DNA of 64,000 bases from Acanthosepion lycidas (Eukaryota; Mollusca; Cephalopoda; Sepiida; Sepiidae). The translations under genes and the position numbers were made by a program. The notes under the pieces are model-generated. The model saw only the letters and a program-made list of their open reading frames with translations, was not told the origin of the DNA and did no database searches. Below are positions 11,855 to 22,039 of this stretch, piece after piece; position 1 is the first letter of the stretch, and each line of letters opens with the position of its first letter. The stretch covers positions 80,596,398 to 80,660,397 of the forward strand of contig OZ010574.1 in the NCBI GenBank assembly GCA_963932145.1, given 5' to 3'.

Positions 11855-12615
11855 TGATAAGTTCTTTCTTATTTATTTACAATATGTCTAGTTTCTCGAG
11901 TTGTCTTTCTATGTCTACCGCCAACACATACAGTGATACTAACAGTATAGATTTCTCTTTCAAAATGGAATAGGTATCTTTATTCACGAAGGGCCTTTAC
12001 TCAAGAAAATAAACTTAGGGATATTTTAGCACAAAATAAATTAGCATCCAACTTTGTCCTCTTTTGAGAAATCCGCCCAGGCTTTATTCAAAACACAGAG
12101 ACAATCTCTTTTTGTAGAAGGTTATCTTGACATTTGTGTTATTTCACGATTCCAAATCTTTCAGTTATGTTCCATAGTATTCATGTCAGAGGACTGACTT
12201 GTCCCCAAGAACCATTTTACAGCTCTTTATACCTGTCATTCTTTGTAGTTTTCCGCTGGAGATAGTCCTGTATGAAATGACGCTACCATATTTATCGTAA
12301 TGTTTATTTAACTGAATAGCCGCCAGGGAATATCTAGAAAAGGGACTTCTCTAGGTATTCCCAGACGGTCATTCATACAGAATGGATATGAAGTTTTCGT
12401 ATTAATATTCTCTGCGTCCCCAAGAAACTTTGGACGATAAATGCTTCAAATTGCCTTCCACATCAGAAGCGAAAACCAGCCATCTTTCAAAAACAGAATA
12501 GAGCAAGTCAACATTCTCTATTGGAAATATATTCTTTGAGAATTGAGACATGTCAATAATGTGTATTTTTCAGAATTGGTATTCTTTCATCCATCTTTAC
12601 TTACGTGTACATCCA
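11855..12615. other. Unique-looking spacer
   Basis: Mixed-composition DNA without microsatellites or long open frames. I see no element similarity inside this window. Confidence 0.35.
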
Positions 12616-12619
12616 AGTT

Positions 12620-12623
12620 GTGA

Positions 12624-12693
<70 letters not shown>

Positions 12694-12695
12694 GA
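12620..12695. repeat. (TA)n microsatellite
   Basis: About 70 bp of uninterrupted TA. Confidence 0.95.
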
Positions 12696-12949
12696 CTATA
12701 GCTCTTTCCCTACATACGCACGCACACACATACAGACACAAACATATATATATATGATATTATTTATTTTAGGATATTAACACATGTTAAAAATCGCTAC
12801 ACAATTACAATTATGTTTCGACACTATAAATGTGTATCTTCAGGCGATGTTAAACTACTGGCGAGTGAAAGATTAATTCAATTTCAAAAAGCAGAATACT
12901 TTAAAAATGTTACATACAGAGGAATCATGCTTCATTTGTTGTCATTTTA

Positions 12950-13099
12950 CCGGGATATATATATGTGTGTGTGTGTGTGTGTCTGTCTGTCTGTGTGTGC
13001 GTGTGTATGTGAATGTGTGTATATATATATATATATATGTGTGTGTTTGTCTGTGTGTGCGTGTGTGTCTGTCTGTGTGTGCGTGTGTATGTGTGTGCG

Positions 13100-13142
<43 letters not shown>

Positions 13143-13152
13143 TTGTGCGTAT
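12950..13152. repeat. (TA)n/(TG)n/(TCTG)n compound microsatellite
   Basis: Three TG-rich blocks with TCTG and GCGTGTG interruptions alternate with TA blocks. The pattern TG-TCTG-TG-GCG-TG followed by TA is repeated three times with a period of about 70-100 bp. This suggests duplication of a compound unit rather than simple slippage. Confidence 0.85.
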
Positions 13153-13167
13153 GTGTTTCGCTATTTA

Positions 13168-13292
13168 CATATAGCTGGTGGGAAAAGCGTTGGGTATTTT
13201 ATACGTAAGTGAACGTAAGAAACTCGAATAGAATTCTCTCCGAGTTCTCATTCCGAGCTGCTATCCATTACACCCCCAAGCATGCAAACACA
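13168..13292 (-). mobile_element. tRNA-derived SINE fragment
   Basis: On the minus strand GGGGGTGTAATGGATAGCAG, CTCGGAATGAG and a CTATTCGAGTTTCTTACG B-box region match the family at 10084-10275. A short run ending in GCTTTTCCCACC then matches the 'ggaaaag' block of the same family. Confidence 0.55.
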
Positions 13293-13319
13293 CACACATA
13301 CATATGACACTATATTTTT

Positions 13320-13321
<2 letters not shown>

Positions 13322-13384
<63 letters not shown>
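13322..13384. repeat. (TA)n microsatellite
   Basis: About 60 bp of TA repeats. Confidence 0.95.
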
Positions 13385-13385
<1 letters not shown>

Positions 13386-13474
13386 CCATCTTAGTCTTTC
13401 CTGGAGGTATAAAAGCTCCGATTTTTCGCATTACAGCTGCCGACCACATGACGATTGCTTAAAGGCATGGCATT

Positions 13475-13700
13475 TATAGCTGTGGTTGGACTATGTACAC
13501 CTGAAAAGTTATCCTTTGTTTAGAAAAACTCTACTATATTCTATGGTGTTGAAAATTTTGTATTCTGTATGTACGAAATGTTAAATTTATAATTTTGTTA
13601 TCATAATTGAGTTGTCTTATTTTGCATATCAGCAGTCTTACTTTAAGTCGTCTGTTTTAATCGTTTTCTCGTGTTATAATTATCTTAGTTTCAGAGTGCA
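13475..13700. mobile_element. Penelope-associated terminal repeat (copy near 13.5 kb)
   Basis: Two blocks are shared with the region just upstream of the Penelope-like ORF at 35.6 kb. The first is GGACTATGTACACCTGAAA, found here in the same orientation as at 35562. The second is CGAAATGTTAAATTTATAA through TCGTCTGTTTTAATCGTTTT, found inverted at 35380-35480. This mixed orientation fits the complex terminal repeats of Penelope-like elements, but no RT sequence remains here. Confidence 0.45.
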
Positions 13701-14400
13701 TATGTCTTTGCGCATTCTCAGCATTGGAAGTTCCCTTGGCTGGGTTTTCATTTGTACGGGACTTTCTTTTCCTCACTGCAGTCTTGGCTCTTTTGATTGC
13801 AATCTGGCCCTCTGTTGGCGGAGATTTTTTTTTCTTTTTTTGCGAGCCATACTGCTGCCGTATGCGATAGGCAGCAATAAACTAGAGAAGAACTCAGAAT
13901 TAATAGCTGCATTTAAGTATTGCATTAATATTTAAGCTTACCTTTTAAAATTTCAACGGTAATTCTTCTGCCGCCATTTAATTTGAAGACAATTTGACGT
14001 ACATAAGTCCTCATTTTCCGTACAAAGAATTATGTTTACTTCATGGGTGACTTTCACTGGATTTCGCAGTTAATTTCAATTTATTCCTAAATTTATTTGC
14101 AAGTTATACAAATTGTTATCGTACATTAAATTCGTCCCAAAAAATCACGTAAAAACATCGGCGAAAACAATCGCAGTAATGAAAATTTGGGAATATAAAA
14201 TTTCAGGATTACGTGTCTGGATCCAACCAGGAATGATTTTAAACTTGCTCATGGAGTCGTCCTGATTCTATAATGGTATGAAATGTTGGACTACGGACTC
14301 TTGGAGCAAAGTTGAAAAAAAGTGATACAATAATATACACATTTATTTATATAGATGATAAAAATATAGTTTTAAGGTATGCTACATTTATGATTAAAAT
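13700..14400. other. Spacer
   Basis: A 107-codon frame at 13612-13935 overlaps the repeat above. It is Ser/Phe/Leu-rich and I do not regard it as a gene. The rest is AT-rich. Confidence 0.35.
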
Positions 14401-14402
14401 TA

Positions 14403-14480
14403 TTAGGTTGGTGCAAAAATAATGTCGTTTCCTCACATATGTTACTGTGAGAAAACGACATTATTTTGGCACCAACCTAA
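14403..14480. mobile_element. Palindromic mariner-type MITE, copy 1 (78 bp)
   Basis: Terminal sequence TTAGGTTGGTGCAAAAATAA and its inverse at the other end, flanked by TA. The arms are about 35 bp with two mismatches and the loop is about 8 bp. The centre (CTCACA...TGTGAG) differs from that of the other three copies. The termini resemble the human MADE1/Hsmar1 mariner TIR. Confidence 0.9.
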
Positions 14481-15045
14481 TAATCAGTATCAGAAACATT
14501 GCTGCCATATATGGTCTGGGGCACCTTCTGTTTACCTCGGAGTTCTTGACAAGATCCAGAGACGGATATGTAATGTAATTGGCCCTGATCTGGCGTCCCG
14601 TCTGCAGTCACTATCTCACAGACGCGCCGTCGGCTCTCTCTGTTTTTTCTACAAATACTTTCATGGTAATTGCTCCGATTAGCTGCTTTCATTGGTTCCC
14701 AGACTCCATGAATTCAAGCGCCCTACGAGGTTGGCATCTCGCTCCCACCCCTACACTGTAGAAACTTTTAAATATAGCCGTCTCTTCTGCTCCAATAGCT
14801 TCATACCTCGCACCTCTCGCCTGTAGAACACCCTTCCCAATTACTGTTTCCCTGAGAGCTATAATCTCCAACTATTCAAATGTAATGTCACCTTGATCTA
14901 TCCACTATCCTTCTCATCATCCTTTCTTCTATCACTCCTATCTGCTCTCGCTCCAAATCTTCTGCAACCCGCTGCATCCTAGTGGCTTCACGCCTCCTTG
15001 CTCGGGGCGTAATGCTTAACCCCCCCCCCAAAAAAAAAAAAACAG
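14481..15045 (+). pseudogene. CR1/jockey-like LINE ORF2 C-terminus and 3' end
   Basis: Directly after the MITE the plus strand encodes QKHCCHIWSGAPSVYLGVLD, KIQRRICNVIGPDL and SRLQSLSHRRAVGSL, followed by FFYKYFHGNCSD and a stop. A shifted frame continues the ORF end (SFIPRTSRL, YNLQLFK) and then an S/L-rich tail. It stops at a C9-A12 run near 15020-15043. These are the post-RT 'thumb' and C-terminal signatures of a LINE family also present at 23725-24665. The MITE inserted precisely at the present 5' edge, or the LINE is truncated there. Confidence 0.75.
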
Positions 15046-15049
15046 TGTA

Positions 15050-15173
15050 TATGTAAATATAAAAGTAGACACTAAGTTTAACACTCAGTGGCGGCAGACA
15101 TGAAAACAATCTTCAGGTCTAACGATTGCATTCAAATCAAACAGTCTCTCGCTACTCGGAGTTGACTTCAGTG

Positions 15174-15174
<1 letters not shown>
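15050..15174. other. Spacer with dispersed motif
   Basis: Contains GTAGACACTAAGTTTAACAC and GTTGACTTCAGTGCC. These resemble the 'gacttcagtgtccac' motif at 19362-19385 and 33428-33450, probably from a common unclassified repeat. Confidence 0.3.
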
Positions 15175-15175
<1 letters not shown>

Positions 15176-15247
<72 letters not shown>

Positions 15248-15250
15248 CTA
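15176..15250. repeat. (TA)n(TG)n microsatellite
   Basis: About 50 bp TA followed by about 20 bp TG. Confidence 0.95.
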
Positions 15251-15304
15251 GTAATAATGTTAAATTTAGTGTGTATTTCTTAAATTGATACATGAAAATT
15301 GCTT

Positions 15305-15425
15305 CGTAGTTATGATTTCCCATGGCCTAATTGGTAGGCTGCACTCGGCTCAAGAACTGTTTCCCTGGCGGAAAAAGTGAGTACGAATACGATTTCTGTC
15401 GGGAGGCACATTTTATTTAATAGGA
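15305..15425 (+). mobile_element. tRNA-like SINE head, second family
   Basis: CATGGCCTAATTGGTAGGC fits a Pol III A box (TGGCNNARTGG type). Sixty bases later GAGTACGAATACGATTTC fits a B box. The rest differs from the main SINE family. A folded tRNA is not convincing, so it is more likely a SINE or tRNA pseudogene. Confidence 0.45.
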
Positions 15426-15546
15426 CCTCGATATCTAAGCCGGTTGACATTCAATTCACCACTGGGATGTCAAATCAAACACCAGTACACACTAAACATA
15501 ATCACCTCCATATTTATAAGAAATAATATCGGATTATTGAAATATT

Positions 15547-15548
<2 letters not shown>

Positions 15549-15632
<84 letters not shown>

Positions 15633-15633
15633 C
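15549..15633. repeat. (TA)n microsatellite
   Basis: About 82 bp of pure TA, one of the longest in the window. Confidence 0.95.
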
Positions 15634-15815
15634 TGCCCACTGTACTTGGATGGCCACCAAAGAAAACCCGGAAAACATTATGGCCTCCCATCAACTCCCG
15701 AAAATTAGATGATACCGGCGCGAATCTTTATAATCACAGCCTGCGCAAACGCTATGTAGACGCTCAGCACCAACCCTGATCCACTGACAAGAGCCAGTCG
15801 ATATAATTGTAGAAC

Positions 15816-15816
<1 letters not shown>

Positions 15817-15858
<42 letters not shown>
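15817..15858. repeat. (TA)n microsatellite abutting a palindrome
   Basis: TA repeats run directly into the left arm of the palindrome at 15860. Confidence 0.95.
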
Positions 15859-15859
<1 letters not shown>

Positions 15860-15863
<4 letters not shown>

Positions 15864-15987
15864 CTAGTGAGCCAGACAAACCTACCTAGGTTTCACCTAA
15901 ACGGATCGTCAGGGAAAGTGTGGCCACACTTCCCCTGACGATCCGTTTAGGTGAAACCTAGGTAGGTTTGTCTGGCTCACTAGGTGT
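15860..15987. repeat. 128-bp palindrome without spacer
   Basis: Left arm 15860-15923 and right arm 15924-15987 are reverse complements with a single mismatch (GGGAAAG against CTTCCCC, near 15914/15934) and no loop. The arm ends read CACCTAGTGAGCCAGAC on the outside and GTGTGG/CCACAC at the centre. It encodes nothing obvious. It may be a foldback element or a replication-generated inverted duplication. Confidence 0.95.
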
Positions 15988-15989
15988 AT

Positions 15990-16215
15990 CTAGGTCTGCT
16001 CTGCGGTTGTATTGAGGTCTTTTGTTAGTTAGTTGTTTACTCGTATCGGGTTTTTTCTTTGGGCTTCAGACCTGCATCTGTGCAATTTTTTTCGGCAGGA
16101 GTTCATGTTTGTAGCTCTTTCTTTTTTTTAAAACCTTTTTTTCCCTCGAGATTGATATGATTATTGGCAAATCAAAAATTCGAGGGTTTTTCGAAACGAG
16201 TCTAGTTATCTATAT
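15990..16215. other. Spacer
   Basis: T-rich DNA with TTTTTTT runs; no element was recognised. It continues the CTAGGTCTGC sequence from the palindrome's right arm, so it may belong to the same parent repeat. Confidence 0.3.
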
Positions 16216-16219
16216 TTGT

Positions 16220-16275
16220 ATGTATACATATATATATATATATATATATATAGTGTGTGTGTGTGTGTGTGCATA
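16220..16275. repeat. (TA)n(TG)n microsatellite
   Basis: About 30 bp TA and 20 bp TG. A CA/CG-rich imperfect tract lies further on at 16530-16580. Confidence 0.9.
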
Positions 16276-16279
16276 TCTG

Positions 16280-17135
16280 TAAGTAAATAGAGTGAAGGGG
16301 AGAAAAAGAGATATTTTTAAGCCCCGTATGAAAAGACACACATAAGATATACATAAAATACATAAATAATAAGTAATAATAAGAATAATAACGAAATAAT
16401 AAATAATAATAAAATATATAATAAAAATGCAAGTAAAAATTCAAATGAAAATGCGTACGCATAAATATATCTATATATTTAAAAAGAGAAAGAAATAATG
16501 CCACACACAGATACATATAACATCAGAAATACACATACATACACGCACACGCGCGTGCGCGCACACACTCACACAAACACACAGTGAAAGAGGAGAGCGT
16601 AACCTGAGGTACACACGCACGTATGAATGCAAGCAAACACACAGAAACTAGCAAACAAATCTTTTTGTCGAGTAACGAACAAGGGCGACGCTCAGATAAG
16701 TTATTTCATAATTAATGATCAAAAGCTGAGGTCGCGTGTCATGGTTGGACGGTAAAAAACCCCGCGGGATCCATAACCAAGTGTTACTAACGCACGGTCA
16801 GAAATTATTTTTCTGTTTTTTTTTTTTTTTTTCTATTTTATCTCTGCTTCCTGCATTCAAACACCTGACTCCGATGACCGGCCGAGATTTAATTACTGAA
16901 AAAATAAAAGTTACTATGGAAGCCTCGAAATGAAAGAATCCACTCGCTTGGTGAAGAATGGATTGAATATGACTGCATTATCAGCTGACGTCTTTGAAAT
17001 GAATTATATCGTGTCAGAGGTTAGAAAAGTAGCTACAGGCAAGATACAAATAAATGTTTCAGATTCTGCTATCAAATCAGATCTTTTTCAAGTGTAAGCA
17101 ACCATGACTCTCCTCAACTTCCTCAATTTTGTTGC
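16280..17135. other. AT-rich spacer
   Basis: A-rich DNA with AATAAT iterations (16365-16430), an imperfect (CA/CG)n tract and a T15 run (16815-16832). No gene was recognised. Confidence 0.4.
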
Positions 17136-17139
17136 TTTA

Positions 17140-17290
17140 ATTTAACACACGATCCATTCATACAAACACGTTAAGCAGGTTACTCGCAGTTTTCTCGTGC
17201 TTCTCTTGTCTTCAGTATGCTCTGTGAATGTTAAATTCTCTAAGCCTTCATTACGTCCCCCAGAAATCTCAAATGCCTCTTCTCATTGTA
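17140..17290 (-). mobile_element. RTE-type LINE fragment
   Basis: On the minus strand KRHLRFLGDVMKA is readable at about 17285-17245, corresponding to the LRFLGHVMRKEGLEN region of the RTE ORF. The following segment is diverged. Confidence 0.4.
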
Positions 17291-17294
17291 AGTC

Positions 17295-18260
17295 GTTTGT
17301 TAAAAGAAAACGAGGGAGCTTTTACCAAGGTCTACGCTCAGTATAATACCAAATTTTCTTTATTCGTGACTTTATTGGTAGTCACTGTATTTAGAAGAAT
17401 GAAAAACCAAAAAGTGGATAGGAAAATTGTTTTACATGTGTCTTCCGAGTAGTGAGGCAGACGAAGTCTTACAAGTCTTCATAATCAGCGTTCAGAATCA
17501 TGGCTTTAAGCTAGACTCGGACACCAGCATCTGAAAACAGTTGGAATCCATAAAAATAATTCAAACTGACTGACGCAAAAATAAAGTAAGCTTCACCCAC
17601 TTTAAAAGATCACATGGGTAAAGGAGTAAAGATAGAAAGCCTGTTCATCTCTTCCTTTCATCTCCATCGCTTTTTTTTTTCTTTTCTTAGGTTTCATTTT
17701 CGATTTTCTCTAACTTTATTAATTACCCTTTACCTTTTCTCTTGCACACCTTCTTTCGTCTTTTCTCCTGTTCTTCTTTTCAGTTCAGTTCCATCTAAAA
17801 ATGAACGAATAGCCAGTTAATATATATATATATATATATATGTTAAATGAAGTTTTAAAGTATGCTATATTTACACGATAATACTCAATATCCGAGGCAG
17901 AGCGGATAGAAATACAAGAAGTGTGGAAACTGAGGCATACAGCCACATAATGAACACACAGACTGAATAAAATCTCCTATGCTAAATCTAATAAAATTTA
18001 TTTCAAATAAAAAAAAAATACTAGAAATCAAATGAAAATAGAGGAAAGAAAAATATTTTTAAAAATGAATAAATGAATTATACAAATGATTAAAATCATA
18101 AATAATTAATAAATAAAATAACCAACTTAAAAGATATGACTATAAATAATCAAAAGCATTAGCACTAAACGAACGAATAGTAATGGGCCGATTTTCTCTT
18201 TCTAGCTCAATCCCCCAGCGCATTATATAAATATCCCGCTAACGAAATAGTGTCACATGG
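17295..18260. other. Spacer with short (TA)n
   Basis: Contains a (TA)n run at 17819-17842 and A-rich DNA at 17990-18160. Short chance frames exist, but no protein family is visible. Confidence 0.4.
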
Positions 18261-18264
18261 TATG

Positions 18265-18940
18265 TGTAGAATGACAATAGAACAACCACACTTACCGGCG
18301 TAAGGGTCCCAGCTAGCGTCCAGCTGGCAGACAAACCCTCCCCAATCACCAATACTGTATCAGAGTTGACGGATCAGGTAGAATTACCTTACGAAATCGC
18401 AGATTCCTAAGGAAACTGGATACACCTAAAATTCCAGTTCCCAGACCTTACCCGAGACCCCTACACCAGTGCTACAAACATTCGACACTGGAATAACATC
18501 AAACACCGCTCAGCCGTCTACAATAACACAAAGGGCATTGTCCAAACTACTTCCACACAACCAGCCAGGTTTAAAGGAACTCACCTCTTCTCAAAATCCC
18601 CTACCCACACGCGATGGGAGGGGGAGATGTAGAATAACAATAAAACAACAACATTTACTGGCGTAAGAGTCCCAGCTAGCGTCCAGCTGGCAGACAAAAA
18701 TAAAGCAGTTTGTAACTCAATACAAACCCCGCAAACTGATTGGAATCAAGCTGGTATTTATACAGAAATACCTCCACTCATGTACCAGCAGCCAATCACA
18801 GCCCAAGCAATGGACTATCCCACTTTAGCACAATGAGATGCTCCATGCACCATAAATAGCTCTCTTTCTCAAGGTGGAGGAGGCTTTCCTCGGCTTGTTC
18901 CACAACTGAGTGTTTGTCTTGACAACGTTATTGTTCTACA
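18265..18940 (+). mobile_element. Miniature LTR-retrotransposon deletion derivative with GTATG target duplication
   Basis: The element starts TGTAGAATGACAATAGAAC at 18265 and ends TTATTGTTCTACA at 18940. The 5-bp flanks are GTATG at 18260-18264 and GTATG at 18941-18945. The first about 75 bp (through GTCCAGCTGGCAGACAAA) is repeated directly at 18628-18702. Immediately before the second copy lies a polypurine tract GGGAGGGGGAGA. The left LTR is therefore truncated after about 75 bp and joined to about 285 bp of 3' internal sequence. No gag or pol is left. The internal part has a basic, TRDGRGR-like open frame (18469-18666) that may be the end of pol. Confidence 0.75.
18628..18940 (+). repeat. 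3' LTR (313 bp)
   Basis: Begins TGTAGAATAACAATAAAAC and ends GTTATTGTTCTACA, with terminal TG...CA and short inverted ends. A TATA-like TATTTATACAG lies near 18756 and CCAATCACAG near 18791, consistent with an LTR promoter. Function is inferred only. Confidence 0.75.
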
Positions 18941-18945
18941 GTATG

Positions 18946-19009
18946 AAGATCATAGAAATAAATGTCACCATGAATATACTAGTACTACTACTCCTCCTAC
19001 TACTACTAT

Positions 19010-19064
<55 letters not shown>

Positions 19065-19600
19065 TTAATTAATTAATTAATAAATAATGAGTAAAAAGTT
19101 AACAAACAAGACTATACAATGTCTACAAATAACCATATTCGGATTCACAATTATTCATATTCAAGAGCCTTTAGAGCAATTTTAAATATAACCGTTACCA
19201 CCTACCCAATGGCCAATGATAATACAATAAGTGATAATACAATTGACATTGCTGCCAATAATGCACCATTGATCAACATATATAAATAGTTGAGCCAAAA
19301 CACAACACACATGGCCTGAAGATTACGTTCAAGGATGAAACAGACTAGCGCCGCTTGATTTTGACTTCAGTGTCCACTTTTATATTCATATATAAACACC
19401 CATAATAAGATCCGCAGCCTCTGCCAACAAGAAAAGTTGGTAATAGTGGCATTTCCGAATAAAAAGAAAAACGGTCCGAGATTAGGAATCGTTGCATTCA
19501 TACAAAAGAATTCCTCTTAATTTCATATGAGGCTGAATAAAAAATATGTACATTTCAATTATACAACACACCGGTACATTTACTCATATATAAACAATTT
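18946..19600. other. Spacer with (ATT/TAA)n microsatellite
   Basis: An uninterrupted TAA repeat occupies about 19010-19062, followed by TTAATTAATTAA. GGATGAAACAGACTAGCGCC at about 19335 and GACTTCAGTGTCCACTTTTA at about 19362 are dispersed motifs also hinted at 30310 and 33430. Confidence 0.6.
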
Positions 19601-19601
19601 A

Positions 19602-19604
<3 letters not shown>

Positions 19605-19655
<51 letters not shown>
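19605..19655. repeat. (TA)n microsatellite
   Basis: About 48 bp of TA. Confidence 0.95.
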
Positions 19656-19656
<1 letters not shown>

Positions 19657-19659
19657 TTT

Positions 19660-20105
19660 TATTAATCCGACAGATTTTTCATGTTATTTTAGTGGATACT
19701 CGTATTTGAGTAGACGTTCCTTTTTTATTAAATATATTTATTTATTTTCGTCTTCTGGCCTGAATGTTCAAGAAATCTTATTGAAGAAAAAACTGTCCTA
19801 CATGACGGAAGTAACTACTGGCATACCCGGCTCGCTCTAAGCTACGAAGTACAATCGGCCAGGCAAATTTTAAACAAACCGTAAAAATATTACATTGGTC
19901 CAATCAGAAATAACGATTCATCCGAAAAACTACCCATCATCTTTGACGGGTAACATGCTAGATATTATTAATATATGATGATTTGAACAAACATACAAGA
20001 GTATATACTGTGTTCGTAAATTCTGGTTAATTCATCCTTGTGATGTTGTCTGCTTTGTGCTCTAACCAAAGGGTATGACTTTTTGCACGCACGATAGCTA
20101 GAAAC
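19660..20105. other. Spacer
   Basis: No open frames or repeats that I can support. Confidence 0.35.
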
Positions 20106-20109
20106 TAGA

Positions 20110-20310
20110 AACACTTTAACTAATGTTGTTATCCGCTACGCCATTGACCCGACATTCTCTAACTTGAAAAGAACAATTAAAACAGTCTACCCTCATAGAA
20201 GGAATACAAGGTTCGGTTCGAAAATCCCAACAGGTTACCACCTGCGGCAGACGCCTGAAGAAAACCAGGCTTTAAATCGTTCGAAACGTTGTGATGATAA
20301 CAGCCAAGAT
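20110..20310 (+). mobile_element. SINE-like element with CTGA-GA...GAAAC core
   Basis: TGTTGTTATCCGCTACGCCATTGACCC is a tRNA-like 'gctacgccattga' head in reverse-type orientation. About 100 bp later ACGCCTGAAGAAAACCAGGC and TTCGAAACGTTGTGATGATAA end the element. The GCCTG...CAGGC segments can pair. The end block matches 7548-7590. Confidence 0.4.
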
Positions 20311-20523
20311 CAAGACACTAGATAGATTACATTGCTTATAATAATAATTTTCGAAAAAGTAATTAACATTGTACTAATAATAAACATGTCTTATATTTAT
20401 AGAGGCTTTGTCGATGGGAATGGAGCCGCAAAATTCTATCTTCTTACAAATATCATGTCCCTTCAGGATTTGGTTATTCATGACTTTACACAACTTCCTA
20501 TCATTTGTCGATTTTAGTAATGT

Positions 20524-21240
20524 TTGTTTTTTCACTATGTCTACCCACTCCCAGTTCGGTCATTCTTTTACAGAAACTTGTTAAGTAGGTTACTCGATGT
20601 TTCCCTGTATCCTTCTTACCAAAGTGTCGAATTCTACAAGATGACTTTCCTCGTGATCTGTCCCCGACATTTTAACGGTCTCTTTCTGATACTGAGTATA
20701 AGCGTCTTTTTTGTTTCCACTTATCGTAAAACTTCTTCGTTACTTATATGTTCAGTACTTGAAATTATTAGGTTCCTTCTGTAGTAGTGTATTTCTGTGG
20801 TCATGAGTTTCTTCTTCATCTGATAAGAGATCGTCGAACATTCACCCCCGTATAGGAATACTGATGTTACATAGCAATTCAGCTCGCTTTTCTTTGTTTC
20901 GAACGAAATTTTCTTGTTACTTAATACTTTGCTTAGCTTTTGAAGGGCATCTTTCACTATTCCAATACGTCCTCGGATTTCGGTGTCACATTTTCCGCCC
21001 TCTGTTAAAGCACTTCCCAGATATTTAAATTTTCGTATTTACTTGATTTCTGCATCATCAGTTCGTAGTTTGCAGTTCCTTCAGGTGACATCATAAATTC
21101 TGTCTTCTTGTATTTGGTGCTTAGTCCTTTTTTTTCTCATTTTCCATACAAATGTTAAAACTGATTGCAAGTTGACGCTTGTTGACATTACATCCTCATA
21201 ATAGTATTCAGTAGGATAAACGCTTTTTTTTGTAACCTGC
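20524..21240 (-). pseudogene. RTE-type LINE RT C-terminal remnant
   Basis: On the minus strand the frame 20957-20721 reads KDALQKLSKVLSNKKISFET, LNCYVTSVFLYGGEC, a STISYQMKKKL helix and TEHISNEEVLR. Upstream at 21235-20960 are frameshifted remains of the preceding RT thumb and palm. This is the standard C-terminal order of RTE LINE ORFs. It is interrupted by frameshifts and stops, so inactive. Confidence 0.7.
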
Positions 21241-21244
21241 TTAC

Positions 21245-21620
21245 TAGAGTTGGTTCCTCACTGGAGAAGTGGATGACCAAAAATTGCATATACAACATCC
21301 CATGCAAATGAATATAAGCAAGTAACCAGCTGTTACCTTAAAGTCAGACACAAAGAACATAAGAAAAGCATAAAGTAAAAAAAAGTAGACACTTCTGGTA
21401 TAGGAGTTTATTGGAAGGAAAAGGACTCATACGACCTTTTAGAGATGCAAATAATATATAGGGAAAAGTGCTAGACAGTAAAAGAAACGGTATATATTAA
21501 CTTGTTGTATATTATATAAAGTAGAGCAGCGTGAATTTTTGGCTCAATCGAGTGAGAATTGAAGTGAATTGCACAGCCTAATAACAGAATCTATCTTCTG
21601 TAAGACTTATATTCCTGGAA
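21245..21620. other. Spacer
   Basis: A/T-rich; no gene or repeat was identified. Confidence 0.35.
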
Positions 21621-21624
21621 ATGA

Positions 21625-21850
21625 GTTTGCATGCATCGTGTAATGGATAGCAACAAGGAATGAGAAATCGAGGGGAATTGGAGAACCGAGTTCGAATTCT
21701 AGTCAGATTCGATACATTTACGTATACACAATTACCCTTGGAAAAGGTAGGATTCCATCTCCTACCCCATCTATTGGTTAAATAGAGGAACTGGAAAAAT
21801 CATTGTTACTCTCAAAACATTGTTAATGCATTGCTAATTCTTACAATCTT
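21625..21850 (+). mobile_element. tRNA-derived SINE, best plus-strand copy
   Basis: CATCGTGTAATGGATAGCAA is followed by ACCGAGTTCGAATTCTAG (B box), CGATACATTTACGTATAC, a middle block with AGGATTCCATCTCC, and the tail AAAATCATTGTTACTCTC and CATTGTTAATGCA. It contains all blocks shared by the family and is about 210 bp long. Confidence 0.7.
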
Positions 21851-21944
21851 CAGCTTTACATAGCCTGCAAAGGGTTGATAATCCATAAAGAAACAAATCA
21901 ATGAAATTCCGAAGATAAATGTCTCTTTCTATTCCATTATTGCG

Positions 21945-22000
21945 AACCTGAAGAAGGCTCTAGAAATATTCAGGCTGAAACGCCGCACACATAATGTTTA
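21945..22000 (+). repeat. CTGAAGAAGGC...GCTGAAACG motif
   Basis: GAACCTGAAGAAGGCTCTAG then ATTCAGGCTGAAACGCCGC. This is similar to the 3' cores at 7548 and 20245. The CCTGAA and TTCAGG parts can pair. Confidence 0.4.
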
Positions 22001-22039
22001 ATAGCGCGAACAACTCTCGATATTTATTGAAAGGAAGTC

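Noticed and set aside
12813..13212. Open frames giving CVCVCV/YIYIYI peptides at microsatellites
   Set aside because: They are translations of TG/TA repeats; the same applies at 6075-6305, 15444-15779, 23092-23700 and 54063-54548.
15305..15425. Functional tRNA gene
   Set aside because: A and B boxes are visible but I could not form a convincing cloverleaf or find an anticodon arm; it is more likely a SINE or pseudogene.
16202..16516. 104-codon minus-strand frame
   Set aside because: Y/F/I-rich product of AATAAT and TA/CA repeats with no family resemblance.
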